From: Nonomuraea rubra
GTDB lineage: Bacteria; Actinomycetota; Actinomycetes; Streptosporangiales; Streptosporangiaceae
Assembly (NCBI RefSeq): GCF_014207985.1
Contig: NZ_JACHMI010000001.1
Coordinates: 3,207,001 to 3,271,000 of the forward strand
Reading direction: 5' to 3'
DNA length: 64,000 nucleotides
The notes beneath the pieces were generated by a model. That model was not told the DNA's origin and did no database searches. It worked only from the letters and a program-made list of their open reading frames with translations. This document shows positions 7,880 to 15,795 of this stretch, one piece after another (the stretch's first letter is position 1; every line of letters starts with the position of its first letter). Position numbers and translations under genes: made by a program.

Positions 7880-8302
7880 GTGTCGAGTCGCAGCCTTGCC
7901 TACCTGCTCAAGCATGCCAACCTGCGCCTGTCGGAGCTGATGGGGCCGGCGCTGGAGCCGTGCGGCATCGACGGGCGCGAGTTCGGCGTGCTGTCGGTGC
8001 TGGGCGGCTCCGAGCCGTTGTCGCAGCTGGAGGCCGCCCAGCGGATGGGGATCGACCGGACGACCATGGTCGCCATGGTCGACGGGCTGGAGCGCAAGGG
8101 CCTCGTCGGGCGCCGGCCGCACCCGGCCGACCGGCGCAAGAACATCGTGGAGCCGACGGAGCGCGGCCGCGAGGTGCTGGCCGAGGCCCTGCGGGTGGTG
8201 GCGGCGGCCGAGGCGGAGTTCCTGGCGCCGCTGCCCGACGGCGACGCCAGGCTGCTCAGGGACGCCCTGGAGCGCCTGATCCCCCCGCACTCAGGCGGCT
8301 GA
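7880..8302 (+). CDS. MarR family transcriptional regulator
   Basis: This is a 140-residue winged-helix regulator of the MarR family. The recognition region (SQLEAAQRMGIDRTTMVAMV) is followed by DGLERKGLVGRRP and the wing HPADRRKNIVEPT. MarR proteins act as dimers, usually repress nearby genes, and respond to phenolic ligands or oxidants. The DsbA-like gene 26 bp upstream is the obvious candidate for co-transcription or regulation, which is inference. The start is GTG. The 3' end overlaps the convergent thymidine kinase gene by 12 bp. Confidence 0.92.
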   Translation: MSSRSLAYLLKHANLRLSELMGPALEPCGIDGREFGVLSVLGGSEPLSQLEAAQRMGIDRTTMVAMVDGLERKGLVGRRPHPADRRKNIVEPTERGREVLAEALRVVAAAEAEFLAPLPDGDARLLRDALERLIPPHSGG

Positions 8303-9010
8303 GCCGCCCTCCGGGGTTCCCGCGCCCATGCCCGTGCCCTCGCCCAGCTGGCCGGCGCGGTGATGGCGGCGGCAGAGCACCTGGTAGCGCACGGGCGCGT
8401 CGTCGGTGTCGCCGATCACGACCTGCTCGCCCGTACGCGCCATCGCCCCGCCCACGATCCGGGCGTTGAGCTGGCCGGGCCGCCCGCACCAGCACAGCAC
8501 CTCGACCTGCAGCCGGCACACCTCGTCGGCCAGCTCGAACAGCCGCTGCGCCGCCGGGAACATCACCGACCTGAAGTCGGAGGCCAGCCCGAACGCGTAG
8601 ACGTCCACGCCGTGGGAGTCCACCAGGTCGGCGAGCTGCTCGATCTGCTCGACGGTGTAGAAGCAGGCCTCGTCGCAGATCAGGTAGTCGATGCGGTCGT
8701 GCGCGGTCACCAGCCGTACGAGGTCGAGGGAGTCCTCCACCTCGATCGCCTCCAGGCCGAGCCCGATCCGGCTGGTGACCTTCGGCCCTCCCGAGCGGTC
8801 GTGCTTCGTCAGCACCAGGCCGCGTCTGCCCTGCCGTCCGTGGTTGTAGTTCATCTGCAGCGCCAGGGTGGACTTCCCGCAGTCCATGGGGCCGAAGTAG
8901 AACTTCAGTACGGCATCTCGGGCGCCGGATGGCACGGCAGACAAGGCAGACAGTTCGGTCACGGGCCGCCAGCTTAGTGGCTTGGCTTGTTCCATGACCT
9001 CGTGGGACAT
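8291..9010 (-). CDS. tdk: Thymidine kinase
   Basis: This is a type II (TK1-like) thymidine kinase of 239 residues, which salvages thymidine to dTMP in the cytoplasm. The P-loop is GPMDCGKST (residues 40-48), the catalytic DE motif is in YLICDEACFYT, and the C-terminal zinc-binding cysteines are in CWCGRP and near VLCRRHH. The nucleoside lasso region contains GEQVVIGD. I chose the ATG at 9010 because it has a strong GGGGAG ribosome site; a second ATG at 8995 is possible. It is tail-to-tail with marR, overlapping by 12 bp, and head-to-head with the next gene across 30 bp. Confidence 0.95.
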   Translation of the reverse strand: MSHEVMEQAKPLSWRPVTELSALSAVPSGARDAVLKFYFGPMDCGKSTLALQMNYNHGRQGRRGLVLTKHDRSGGPKVTSRIGLGLEAIEVEDSLDLVRLVTAHDRIDYLICDEACFYTVEQIEQLADLVDSHGVDVYAFGLASDFRSVMFPAAQRLFELADEVCRLQVEVLCWCGRPGQLNARIVGGAMARTGEQVVIGDTDDAPVRYQVLCRRHHRAGQLGEGTGMGAGTPEGGSAA

Positions 9011-9040
9011 TTCTCCCCTGTAGTTGTTCAGGAGGAATCT

Positions 9041-9424
9041 GTGGTCACCGACAAACCATCGTCCGAGTCGTCGCCGCTGGACGCGCTGATGAGGCAGGAC
9101 GAGCTCACGGCGGCCCAGGCGGACGCCACCCGCTGGCGTTACGGCTTCCTCGTCGTGGTGGCCGGCATCGTCGCGCTGCTCATCGCGTTCGGCGCCGCCG
9201 TCTTCGCCTCGGCGGAGTTCGCCGCGCTGTTCGCCGGGGTGGCGGGGGTGATCGGTACCATTATCGGGGCTTACTTCGGAGTCCAGGCCGGCCAGTCGGG
9301 CAAGGCCAGGGTCGAGGCGGAGCTCGCCAGGACGCAGGAGATGGTGGTGCGCCTGGCGGCGTACGTGGGCCCCACGAACGCGCCCCGAGTCATCGACGAA
9401 GTGCTCGGCCGTCGCCGGAGCTGA
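9041..9424 (+). CDS. Small membrane protein upstream of hyuA
   Basis: This 127-residue protein has a charged N-terminal cytoplasmic part and two hydrophobic segments (about residues 35-60 and 62-82, including the glycine-rich GVIGTIIGAYFGVQAGQ). A helical C-terminal tail follows. I do not recognise a named family, although similar short double-membrane-span proteins are common in actinomycetes. The GTG start has a GGAGGA ribosome site 4 bases upstream. Its stop is six bases before hyuA, so it is probably the first gene of the hydantoinase operon. Whether it affects that enzyme is unknown. Only 30 bp separate it from the divergent tdk start. Confidence 0.75.
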   Translation: MVTDKPSSESSPLDALMRQDELTAAQADATRWRYGFLVVVAGIVALLIAFGAAVFASAEFAALFAGVAGVIGTIIGAYFGVQAGQSGKARVEAELARTQEMVVRLAAYVGPTNAPRVIDEVLGRRRS

Positions 9425-9430
9425 GGAGCC

Positions 9431-11431
9431 ATGCGTAGCGTGCGTATCGGAGTTGACACCGGAGGAACGTTCACCGACGTGGTGGCGGTGGACGAGCAGA
9501 CCGGTGAGATCCTCACCACCAAGACCCCCTCGACCCCCGCGAACCCGGCCGACGGGTTCCTCGCGGGCATCGAGAAGCTGGGCCGGCACGACGTCGGCTC
9601 GATCGTGCACGGCACCACGGTGGCCACGAACCGGCTCCTGGAGGACCGCATCGGCAACCTCGGGTTCATCACGACCGAGGGGTTCGAGTTCATCCTGGAG
9701 ATCGCCAGGCAGAGCGTGCCCGACGGCTACGGCAACTCCTACTTCTGGGTCAAACCGCCCAGGATCGTGCCCGTTCACCTCGTCAAGACCGTCGGCGGGC
9801 GGCTCGACCACCTGGGCAACGAGGTACGGCCGTTCTCCGACGAGCAGGCCGTCGAGGTGGCCCGCTGGTTCCGCGCCAAGGGTGTCACCGCGATCGGGGT
9901 CTGCTTCCTGCACTCCTACGCCAACCCCGAGCACGAGCGCCGCATGCGCGAGGTGCTGTGGCGCGAGCACCCGGAGGCGGTGATCTCGCTGTCCAGCGAC
10001 GTGCTGCGCGAGTACCGCGAGTACGAGCGCTCGGTCACCACCCTCGTCGACGCCGCCGTCAAACCGGCCATGCGCAGCTACATCGCCACCCTGTCGACCC
10101 GGCTGGGCATGCCGTTCTCCGTCATGAAGTCCAACGGCGGGGTGCTGTCCGCGCGCGAGGTCGTCAACCAGCCCATCACCACCGTCCTGTCGGGCCCGGC
10201 GGCGGGCGCGCTGGGCGCGGCGCTGATCGCCTCCACCGCCGGCCACGAGTCGGTGATCACCCTGGACGGCGGCGGCACCTCGACCGACGTGGCCGTGGTG
10301 ATCGACGGCGAGCCCTCCATCACCACCGAGGGCTCCGTCGGCCGCTACCCGTGCAAGATCCCGATGATCGACATCATCACGGTCGGCGCGGGCGGCGGCT
10401 CGGTCGCGTGGATCTCGCCCGAGGGCACGCTCAAGGTCGGTCCCCGCTCCGCCGGCGCCGACCCGGGCCCCCTCTGCTACGGCAAGGGGGGGACCGAGGT
10501 GACGGTGACGGACGCGCACGTGTTCCTCGGCCGGATCCCGCCGCACCTGCTCGGCGGGGAGATCCCCCTCGACGTGGACGCCGCCCGCACCGGCATCCAG
10601 GCCCTGGCCGACAAGCTCGGCCTCACCGCCGAGCGCACGGCGACCGGCATCCTGGAGATCAGCGCGTTCAACCAGAGCAACGCGATCAGGCAGCTCACCG
10701 TCAAGCGCGGCCTGGACGTGCGGGACTTCCCGCTGGTGACGTTCGGTGGGTCGGGGCCGCTGCTGGCGTGCCGGCTGATCGACATCCTCGGCCTGCCGTC
10801 CGTGATCGTCCCGCGCGACCCGGGCAACGTCTCGGCGTTCGGGCTGCTCACGGTGGACGTCAAGAACGACTACGTGCGTACGTACGTCACCCGCGACCTC
10901 TCGCTCGGCAAGGCCGTCGAGATCTTCCACGACCTGGAGCATCAGGCGGGCGAGGCGCTCGACCGCGAGGGCTTCGACGACCCGGTCTACCAGCGCAGCG
11001 CCGACCTGCGGTACTACGGCCAGGCCTACGAGGTGCGCGTGCCCGCGCCCGCCGGCGAGATCGACGAGGACTGGCACGCCGAGGTGCTCTCCCGCTTCCA
11101 CGACGCCCACGAGAAGCTGTACGGCTACGCCTACCGCGACGACCCGCGCCACGGCGTGGAGTGGGTGAACCTGCGCGTCTCCGGCATCGGCCCCATCACC
11201 CGGCCGGTCGTCCGCCGCCTGGAGAAGGCCGGCGAGGGCGCCACGTCGGTCCGGCCCGTGCACTTCGACGAGACCCGCGACACCCCGATCCACCAGCGCG
11301 CCGCCCTCGGCCCCGGCGCCACCGTGCGGGGGCCGGCGGTGATCGAGGAGTACGGCTCCACGATCCCCATCCACCCTGGCTTCACCGCGAAGATCGACGA
11401 ATACGGAAATGTGGAGATAAGTCGTGACTGA
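9431..11431 (+). CDS. hyuA: Hydantoinase/oxoprolinase family protein, subunit A
   Basis: This is an ATP-dependent ring-opening amidohydrolase or carboxylase subunit of 666 residues. The N-terminal ASKHA nucleotide-binding motif is IGVDTGGTFTDVV. It is followed by a VHGTTVATN segment, a SGPAAGALGA region and TLDGGGTSTDVAVV, all diagnostic of HyuA/oxoprolinase alpha. Relatives act on 5-oxoproline, N-methylhydantoin or acetophenone/acetone. The sequence alone does not tell which, so the substrate is open. It is immediately followed by the B subunit with an 8-base overlap. Length is in the normal range of about 650-720. Confidence 0.93.
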   Translation: MRSVRIGVDTGGTFTDVVAVDEQTGEILTTKTPSTPANPADGFLAGIEKLGRHDVGSIVHGTTVATNRLLEDRIGNLGFITTEGFEFILEIARQSVPDGYGNSYFWVKPPRIVPVHLVKTVGGRLDHLGNEVRPFSDEQAVEVARWFRAKGVTAIGVCFLHSYANPEHERRMREVLWREHPEAVISLSSDVLREYREYERSVTTLVDAAVKPAMRSYIATLSTRLGMPFSVMKSNGGVLSAREVVNQPITTVLSGPAAGALGAALIASTAGHESVITLDGGGTSTDVAVVIDGEPSITTEGSVGRYPCKIPMIDIITVGAGGGSVAWISPEGTLKVGPRSAGADPGPLCYGKGGTEVTVTDAHVFLGRIPPHLLGGEIPLDVDAARTGIQALADKLGLTAERTATGILEISAFNQSNAIRQLTVKRGLDVRDFPLVTFGGSGPLLACRLIDILGLPSVIVPRDPGNVSAFGLLTVDVKNDYVRTYVTRDLSLGKAVEIFHDLEHQAGEALDREGFDDPVYQRSADLRYYGQAYEVRVPAPAGEIDEDWHAEVLSRFHDAHEKLYGYAYRDDPRHGVEWVNLRVSGIGPITRPVVRRLEKAGEGATSVRPVHFDETRDTPIHQRAALGPGATVRGPAVIEEYGSTIPIHPGFTAKIDEYGNVEISRD

Positions 11432-13232
11432 TCCCATTCTGGTGGAGATCGTCGAGGGCACGCTCGCCTCCGTCGAGAAGGAGGTCGAGACCGCCATCGC
11501 GCGCACGGCCCGCTCGCCGATGATCCGCGACGCGCACGACTTCCGCGCGGGCATCCACGACGTACGGCTGCGCAAGCTCACCGGCCGCTCCTACAGCGCG
11601 CTCGTCCAGCCCGTCGTGCGCGACTTCCCGGTCGAGACCATGAAGCCCGGCGACGTCTACTTCCACAACGACGTCTACCTGTCGGAAGGCGGCATCGGCC
11701 ACCTGCCGGACCTGTGCGTCACCGTCCCGGTCTTCCACGACGGCGAGGTGGTCGCCTTCGTCCAGGCGTTCGGCCACCACGACGACATCGGCGGCTCGGT
11801 ACCCGGCTCCATGCCCTCCCACGCCCGCTCGGTCTACGAGGAGGGCCTGATGGTCCCGCCGATCAAGCTGTGGGACGAGGGCGTGCCCAACGAGGCCGCG
11901 CTGCGCATCATGACCCGCAACTCCCGCATGCCCGACTCCCTCGCCGGCGACCTCGACGCCGAGTGCTCGGCCTGCCTGATGGGCGCCCGACGGCTCGGCG
12001 AGCTGTTCGAGCGGTACGGCAAGCAGGCCGTCCAGGAGTGCTTCGACGCCATCATCGGCAAGACGACCGAGACGTTCCGCAGGGAACTGCTGGCGAAGAT
12101 CCCCGAGGGGACGTACGTGTGGGAGGACTACGCCGAGCACGACGGCGTGGACGAGCCCCGCCTGCACGCCCAGCGCATCACCCTCACTGTGGACCACGCC
12201 GAGGACGCGCCGCTCACCATCGACTTCACCGGCACCTCACCCCAGGCCAAGGGCCCCATCAACCACGCCGGCGACTACGCCGACGGCGTGTTCCTGAAGA
12301 AGTGGCTGGCCCCGGTGCTGCGTAACCTGGCCGACACGCCGGAGCGCATGGCCGAGCTGGACGTCAATGAGGGAGTGGTGCCCCTCATCAAAATGATCTT
12401 CCCCGAGAAGGGCACCCTCCTCACCCCCGTCTTCCCCGCCCCGACCAATGCCCGAACGTTCGTCATCCTCCGCCTTCTCGGCGTCCTGGCCGGTGTCCTG
12501 GCCAAGGCCACCGGCGGCCGCATGCCCGCCGACCAGGAGACCATCCGCTACACGGGCGTGTACGGCACGGACGCGGAAGGGCAGCCGTACCTCATGCGCG
12601 AGGTGCTGGGCGGCGGCTCGGGCGGGCGCTGGTACGCCGACGGCGAGGACACCATCCACGTGGTGCCCGACTCGCGCAACATCCCGGTGGAGTTCGCCGA
12701 GGCCCGCTGGCCGTTCCGGGTGGAGCGGCTGGCGCTGGCCTGCGACTCTGGCGGGCCCGGCATGTTCAGGGGCGGGCTCGGCTACGACAAGCACATCCGC
12801 ATGCTGCGCGACGCCTCGTACATGTCGATCGCCGACCGGTCCATCCTGTCCTGCTGGGGCGTCAACGGGGGCCTGGCGGGGCGGCCGTTCCGGGTGGAGA
12901 TCGCGGGCAAGGAGATGGAAGGGCTGGTGGACGACCACCCGGTGCAGGCGGGCGACCTGATCAGGATCCGCACCACCGGCGGGGGCGGCTGGGGCTCCCC
13001 GTACGACCGGGACCCCCGGGCGGTGGCGGCCGACGTGCGCGACGGGAAGGTGTCGATCGCCGGGGCGCTGGGGGACTACGGCGTGGTGCTGGACGGGGAC
13101 CGCATCGACGAGCAGGGCACGGCCGAGCTCCGGGCCCGGTTGCGGCCTCCGGGGGATCGGTTCTTCGACCGGGGGCCCGGGTACGCGAAGCTCTCGGGTG
13201 GGAGGGCTCATGCGGAGGTGGACGAATTGTGA
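11424..13232 (+). CDS. hyuB: Hydantoinase/oxoprolinase family protein, subunit B
   Basis: This 602-residue protein is the partner of the preceding subunit. HyuB-type features include the metal-site-like segment VYFHNDVYLSEGGIGHLPDL, FGHHDDIGGSVPGSM, the IDFTGTSPQAKGPIN block and the C-terminal glycine-rich TTGGGGWGSP. The start is GTG and overlaps the hyuA stop. The two chains would form one enzyme. In this pair the GxxGHxxD-like metal residues appear intact, so an active enzyme is likely. No transporter, racemase or carbamoylase genes lie nearby that would point to a hydantoin pathway. Confidence 0.93.
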   Translation: MTDPILVEIVEGTLASVEKEVETAIARTARSPMIRDAHDFRAGIHDVRLRKLTGRSYSALVQPVVRDFPVETMKPGDVYFHNDVYLSEGGIGHLPDLCVTVPVFHDGEVVAFVQAFGHHDDIGGSVPGSMPSHARSVYEEGLMVPPIKLWDEGVPNEAALRIMTRNSRMPDSLAGDLDAECSACLMGARRLGELFERYGKQAVQECFDAIIGKTTETFRRELLAKIPEGTYVWEDYAEHDGVDEPRLHAQRITLTVDHAEDAPLTIDFTGTSPQAKGPINHAGDYADGVFLKKWLAPVLRNLADTPERMAELDVNEGVVPLIKMIFPEKGTLLTPVFPAPTNARTFVILRLLGVLAGVLAKATGGRMPADQETIRYTGVYGTDAEGQPYLMREVLGGGSGGRWYADGEDTIHVVPDSRNIPVEFAEARWPFRVERLALACDSGGPGMFRGGLGYDKHIRMLRDASYMSIADRSILSCWGVNGGLAGRPFRVEIAGKEMEGLVDDHPVQAGDLIRIRTTGGGGWGSPYDRDPRAVAADVRDGKVSIAGALGDYGVVLDGDRIDEQGTAELRARLRPPGDRFFDRGPGYAKLSGGRAHAEVDEL

Positions 13233-13280
13233 GGAGTTGATCGGCGGGGCTGGTGGCGCCGCATCAGGCTGATCGCCACC

Positions 13281-13499
13281 TTGCCGATTTGCAAGCGCTG
13301 CTGCTGCATCGGCAGTTGCGGGTTGCACTGGCACGATGAGAACGACAAGCGCCGAACGCAGCTCATCGAGGCGGTTGCGGAGTGGCGGCCGAACGGGAAC
13401 GTGGTCGTGGGCGCGAGGTGCCTTGCTGAGCGCGGCGATCACACGTTCTGGAGCCACGTGGAGGCGGGCCTTGTCGTGCGGCGCATCGACACCCGCTGA
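13281..13499 (+). CDS. Possible small protein or gene remnant, 72 residues
   Basis: The gap of 358 bp between hyuB and the next gene has one open frame with GC-rich third positions. It would encode a 72-residue protein with a cysteine cluster (CKRCCCIGSCG) and a globular-looking C-terminal half (AEWRPNGNVVVGARCLAERG). No ribosome site precedes the ATG. It may be a small zinc-binding protein or the end of a decayed gene. I cannot name it. The rest of the gap shows nothing clear. Confidence 0.3.
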   Translation: MPICKRCCCIGSCGLHWHDENDKRRTQLIEAVAEWRPNGNVVVGARCLAERGDHTFWSHVEAGLVVRRIDTR

Positions 13500-13590
13500 A
13501 GCGCGAAGCCCGGGCTCCCGTCGTCCGGCGGTCCACCCGGGCCCACTTCCATCCTCCCCGCAGGAAGGCGGCCTGCCGGAACCCTACCGC

Positions 13591-14451
13591 CTACCTCTTG
13601 TCGAAGCCGGCGAAATACGTAGCCGCCATGTCCTCGTCCCCATGCCCCTGCGCCTCCGCCCGCCGGAACCGCTCCCCGGCCGCGGCCACCAGGTCCAGCC
13701 GAACCCCGGCGGCCTCGCCCGCCTCCGTGATCAGCCGCGTGTCCTTCTCGGCGTTGCGCACGGTGAAGCTGGGCGTGAAGTTGCCCGACAGGATGGCCGC
13801 GGACTTGGCCTGGAAGTACGTGCTGTCCATCGGCCCGCCGCTGATCACCTGGCGGACCAGGTCGGGGTCGAGCCCGAGCCCCTGGGCCAGCGAGAGCGCC
13901 TCGGCCACCACGGCCGTCAGGGAGATGCCGAAACTGACCGTGGCCATCTTGAGCCTCGTGCCGGCGCCGGCGTCTCCCAGCCAGAGGGTGCGCTGGCCGA
14001 GCGCGTCGAAGACCGGCTCCAGCGCGGCCCTGGCCGAGTCGGGGCCCGAGGCGAGGATGACCAGCTTGCCCTGCTCGGCGGGCTGCCGGGTGCCCTGGAC
14101 GGGCGCGTCCACGAACGTCAGCCCGTGCTCGGCCGCCAGCGCCGAGAGCCGTTCCACCGCGGCGAGGCCGGCCGTGCTCATCTGCGCCCACACCTGCCCG
14201 GCCCGCAGCCCGGGAGCGGCGGCGGCGACGGCCTCGTGCACGGCGTCGCCGTCGCTCAGCATCGTGACGATCACGTCCGCGCCCGCGACCGCCTCGGCGG
14301 GGGAGTGCGCGACCACCGCGCCGTCCTCCTGCAGCGGGAGGGCCTTGTCCCTGGTACGGTTCCACGCCGTCACCCGCATGCCGGCCCTGGCCAGGTTCCG
14401 GCCCATGGGCAGCCCCATGAGCCCCGTTCCGAGTACTGCGACAGAAGTCAT
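13591..14451 (-). CDS. NAD(P)-dependent beta-hydroxyacid dehydrogenase (3-hydroxyisobutyrate dehydrogenase-like)
   Basis: This is a 286-residue member of the 6-phosphogluconate/3-hydroxyisobutyrate dehydrogenase family. The N-terminal Rossmann motif is VLGTGLMGLPMG, followed by AWNRTRDKA, which suits NADP binding. The substrate motif is changed from the usual DAPVSGG to DAPVQGT, so the substrate may not be hydroxyisobutyrate. The catalytic lysine is probably Lys168 in GAGTRLKMA, where the family usually has KxxNN; the asparagines are replaced here. Together these changes suggest an imine or aldehyde reductase-like activity, which is inference. It has its own leaderless-type promoter. Confidence 0.85.
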   Translation of the reverse strand: MTSVAVLGTGLMGLPMGRNLARAGMRVTAWNRTRDKALPLQEDGAVVAHSPAEAVAGADVIVTMLSDGDAVHEAVAAAAPGLRAGQVWAQMSTAGLAAVERLSALAAEHGLTFVDAPVQGTRQPAEQGKLVILASGPDSARAALEPVFDALGQRTLWLGDAGAGTRLKMATVSFGISLTAVVAEALSLAQGLGLDPDLVRQVISGGPMDSTYFQAKSAAILSGNFTPSFTVRNAEKDTRLITEAGEAAGVRLDLVAAAGERFRRAEAQGHGDEDMAATYFAGFDKR

Positions 14452-14457
14452 GCCTCC

Positions 14458-14463
14458 ACCGTA
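14458..14463 (-). promoter_or_regulatory. -10 box of a leaderless promoter for the dehydrogenase gene
   Basis: On the minus strand TACGGT is followed by six bases (GGAGGC) and the ATG at 14451. Those six bases could also act as a very close ribosome site. Confidence 0.4.
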
Positions 14464-14490
14464 CGATCACCGCCGTGTGAGGATGGGGAC

Positions 14491-15156
14491 ATGGGTCCCG
14501 AACGCATCATGGCGGTGCGGCACGGCGAGAGCGAGGCCAACCTCGCCCACCGGCAGGCCGGCGAGACGCCGCTGGTCTACGAGCGCGGCGACGACGAGGT
14601 GACGGTCACGGAGCTGGGCAGGGCGCAGGCGGCGGCGCTGGGCCGGCTGCTGGCGGCGCTGCCCGCCCGCGAGGCGCCGGAGCTGGTGTGGTGCTCGCCG
14701 TACCTGCGCGCGCTCGACACCTGGAAGATCGCCCAGGAGGCGTGGGGCGTCGAGCCGCTGCCCGTCACCGTCGACGATCGGCTCAGGGACCAGGAGTCGG
14801 GCGCGTTCGCGCACCTCAACCTGGCCGCGATCCGGGAGCGGCACCCCGGGGAGCTGGCCCGGCGCGAGGCCGAGGGCGCCTACGCCTTCCGCCCGCCGGG
14901 CGGCGAGTCGCTGGCCGACGTCGTGGTGCGGCTGCGCGGCTTCCTGCGGGACCTGGACGGCCGGGCCGCCGGGCGGCGGGTGCTGATCGTCGCGCACGAC
15001 TCGGTGGTGCTGGCGCTGCGCCACGTGCTCGACCGGCGGCCGGACGCGGAGCTGGCGGCCGTGCTGGAGTTCGCGCCGGTGCTGAACGCCTCGGTGTCGC
15101 TCTGGCGCACCGGCGAGCTCGTCAGTTTCAACGACGTCACGCACCTCACGTCGTGA
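14491..15156 (+). CDS. Histidine phosphatase family protein
   Basis: This 221-residue protein has the histidine phosphatase (phosphoglycerate mutase-like) fold. The phospho-acceptor motif is AVRHGES with His11. A second catalytic histidine lies in VLIVAHDSVV, and the structural segment CSPYLRALDTW is present. It could act on small phosphoesters or phosphoproteins; the substrate is unknown. The start at 14491 follows a GAGGA site. The last 13 residues and the stop lie inside a 41-bp unit that is repeated directly downstream. The gene converges with a kinase-like gene that begins its stop 31 bp further on. Confidence 0.9.
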   Translation: MGPERIMAVRHGESEANLAHRQAGETPLVYERGDDEVTVTELGRAQAAALGRLLAALPAREAPELVWCSPYLRALDTWKIAQEAWGVEPLPVTVDDRLRDQESGAFAHLNLAAIRERHPGELARREAEGAYAFRPPGGESLADVVVRLRGFLRDLDGRAAGRRVLIVAHDSVVLALRHVLDRRPDAELAAVLEFAPVLNASVSLWRTGELVSFNDVTHLTS

Positions 15157-15197
15157 AGCTCGTCAGCTTCACCGGCTTCACGCACCTCACGTCGTGA
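15116..15197. repeat. Tandem 41-bp duplication spanning a stop codon
   Basis: Two adjacent 41-bp copies (15116-15156 and 15157-15197) match at 37 positions. The first copy encodes the phosphatase tail ELVSFNDVTHLTS and its stop. The second, read from the last base of that stop, encodes KLVSFTGFTHLTS followed by another TGA. Each copy ends in the palindrome TCACGTCGTGA. The stop codon of the convergent kinase-like gene (15187-15189) lies in the second copy. Confidence 0.9.
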
Positions 15198-15717
15198 CCA
15201 CGACGTCGGCCCGCTCCCGGGTGCGGTCCTCGGCGAACCACTTCCGCTCCGCCTCGAACCACTCCCGCCACCGCGGCTCCAGCGCGGCGCCGTCCCGCTC
15301 CAGCACCCGCCGCAGGCGCACCGGCTCCGCCGCCTCCACCCACACGCTGTACGCCAGCAGGTGCGCCACCGAGGCCCGGGCCGTCCCGACGCCCTCGACG
15401 ACCAGGACGGGCGCGACAGGCACCGCCACCCGCCCGGCGTAGCGGCCACGCACCCAGTCGTACCTGCGGAACCCGCCGGGGAGCCCGCGCTGGAGCGGCG
15501 CCAGCACCTGGGACTCCAGCGCGTGGAACCAGCCGCCGGGCCCCTCCTCCCACGGCACGGGGAAGTCGTCGCTGTGGATCACCTGGCACCCCAGCTCCGC
15601 CCCCAGCCGCCCCGCGAACGTCGTCTTGCCCGACCCGGCGGGACCGTCCACGGCCACCAGCCGTACCGGGCCGCACGAAGGGCGCAGGCGGGAAATGCGA
15701 GAGGCCAGGTCGTTCAC
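15187..15717 (-). CDS. Uridine kinase-like P-loop NTPase
   Basis: This is a small P-loop kinase of 176 residues related to uridine/cytidine kinases. Walker A is GPAGSGKTT (residues 25-33), a DDF motif follows at HSDDFPVPWEE, and the hydrophobic strand VLVVEGVGTA ends in the acidic metal residue typical of the group. It probably phosphorylates a nucleoside or a related alcohol, but the substrate is unproven. Its C-terminal residues ADVVVTT and stop lie within the tandem 41-bp repeat, so its 3' end may have been altered by that duplication. GTG start with leaderless-type spacing. Confidence 0.82.
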   Translation of the reverse strand: MNDLASRISRLRPSCGPVRLVAVDGPAGSGKTTFAGRLGAELGCQVIHSDDFPVPWEEGPGGWFHALESQVLAPLQRGLPGGFRRYDWVRGRYAGRVAVPVAPVLVVEGVGTARASVAHLLAYSVWVEAAEPVRLRRVLERDGAALEPRWREWFEAERKWFAEDRTRERADVVVTT

Positions 15718-15724
15718 CGGACCC

Positions 15725-15730
15725 AGGGTA
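15725..15730 (-). promoter_or_regulatory. -10 box of a leaderless promoter for the kinase-like gene
   Basis: TACCCT on the minus strand lies seven bases before the GTG at 15717. Confidence 0.4.
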
Positions 15731-15795
15731 GGTGACGAGGGGCGGACGCCTGAGAGAATGTTCTTTCACCCCGAACGCAAGTAGGAGGTTGGATC

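Noticed and set aside
8291..11581. Very long open frame on the minus strand (about 1096 codons) across hyuA
   Set aside because: Only its first part is thymidine kinase. The rest is the antisense of hyuA, with composition typical of GC-rich shadow frames (Ala, Gly, Arg, His) and no motifs.
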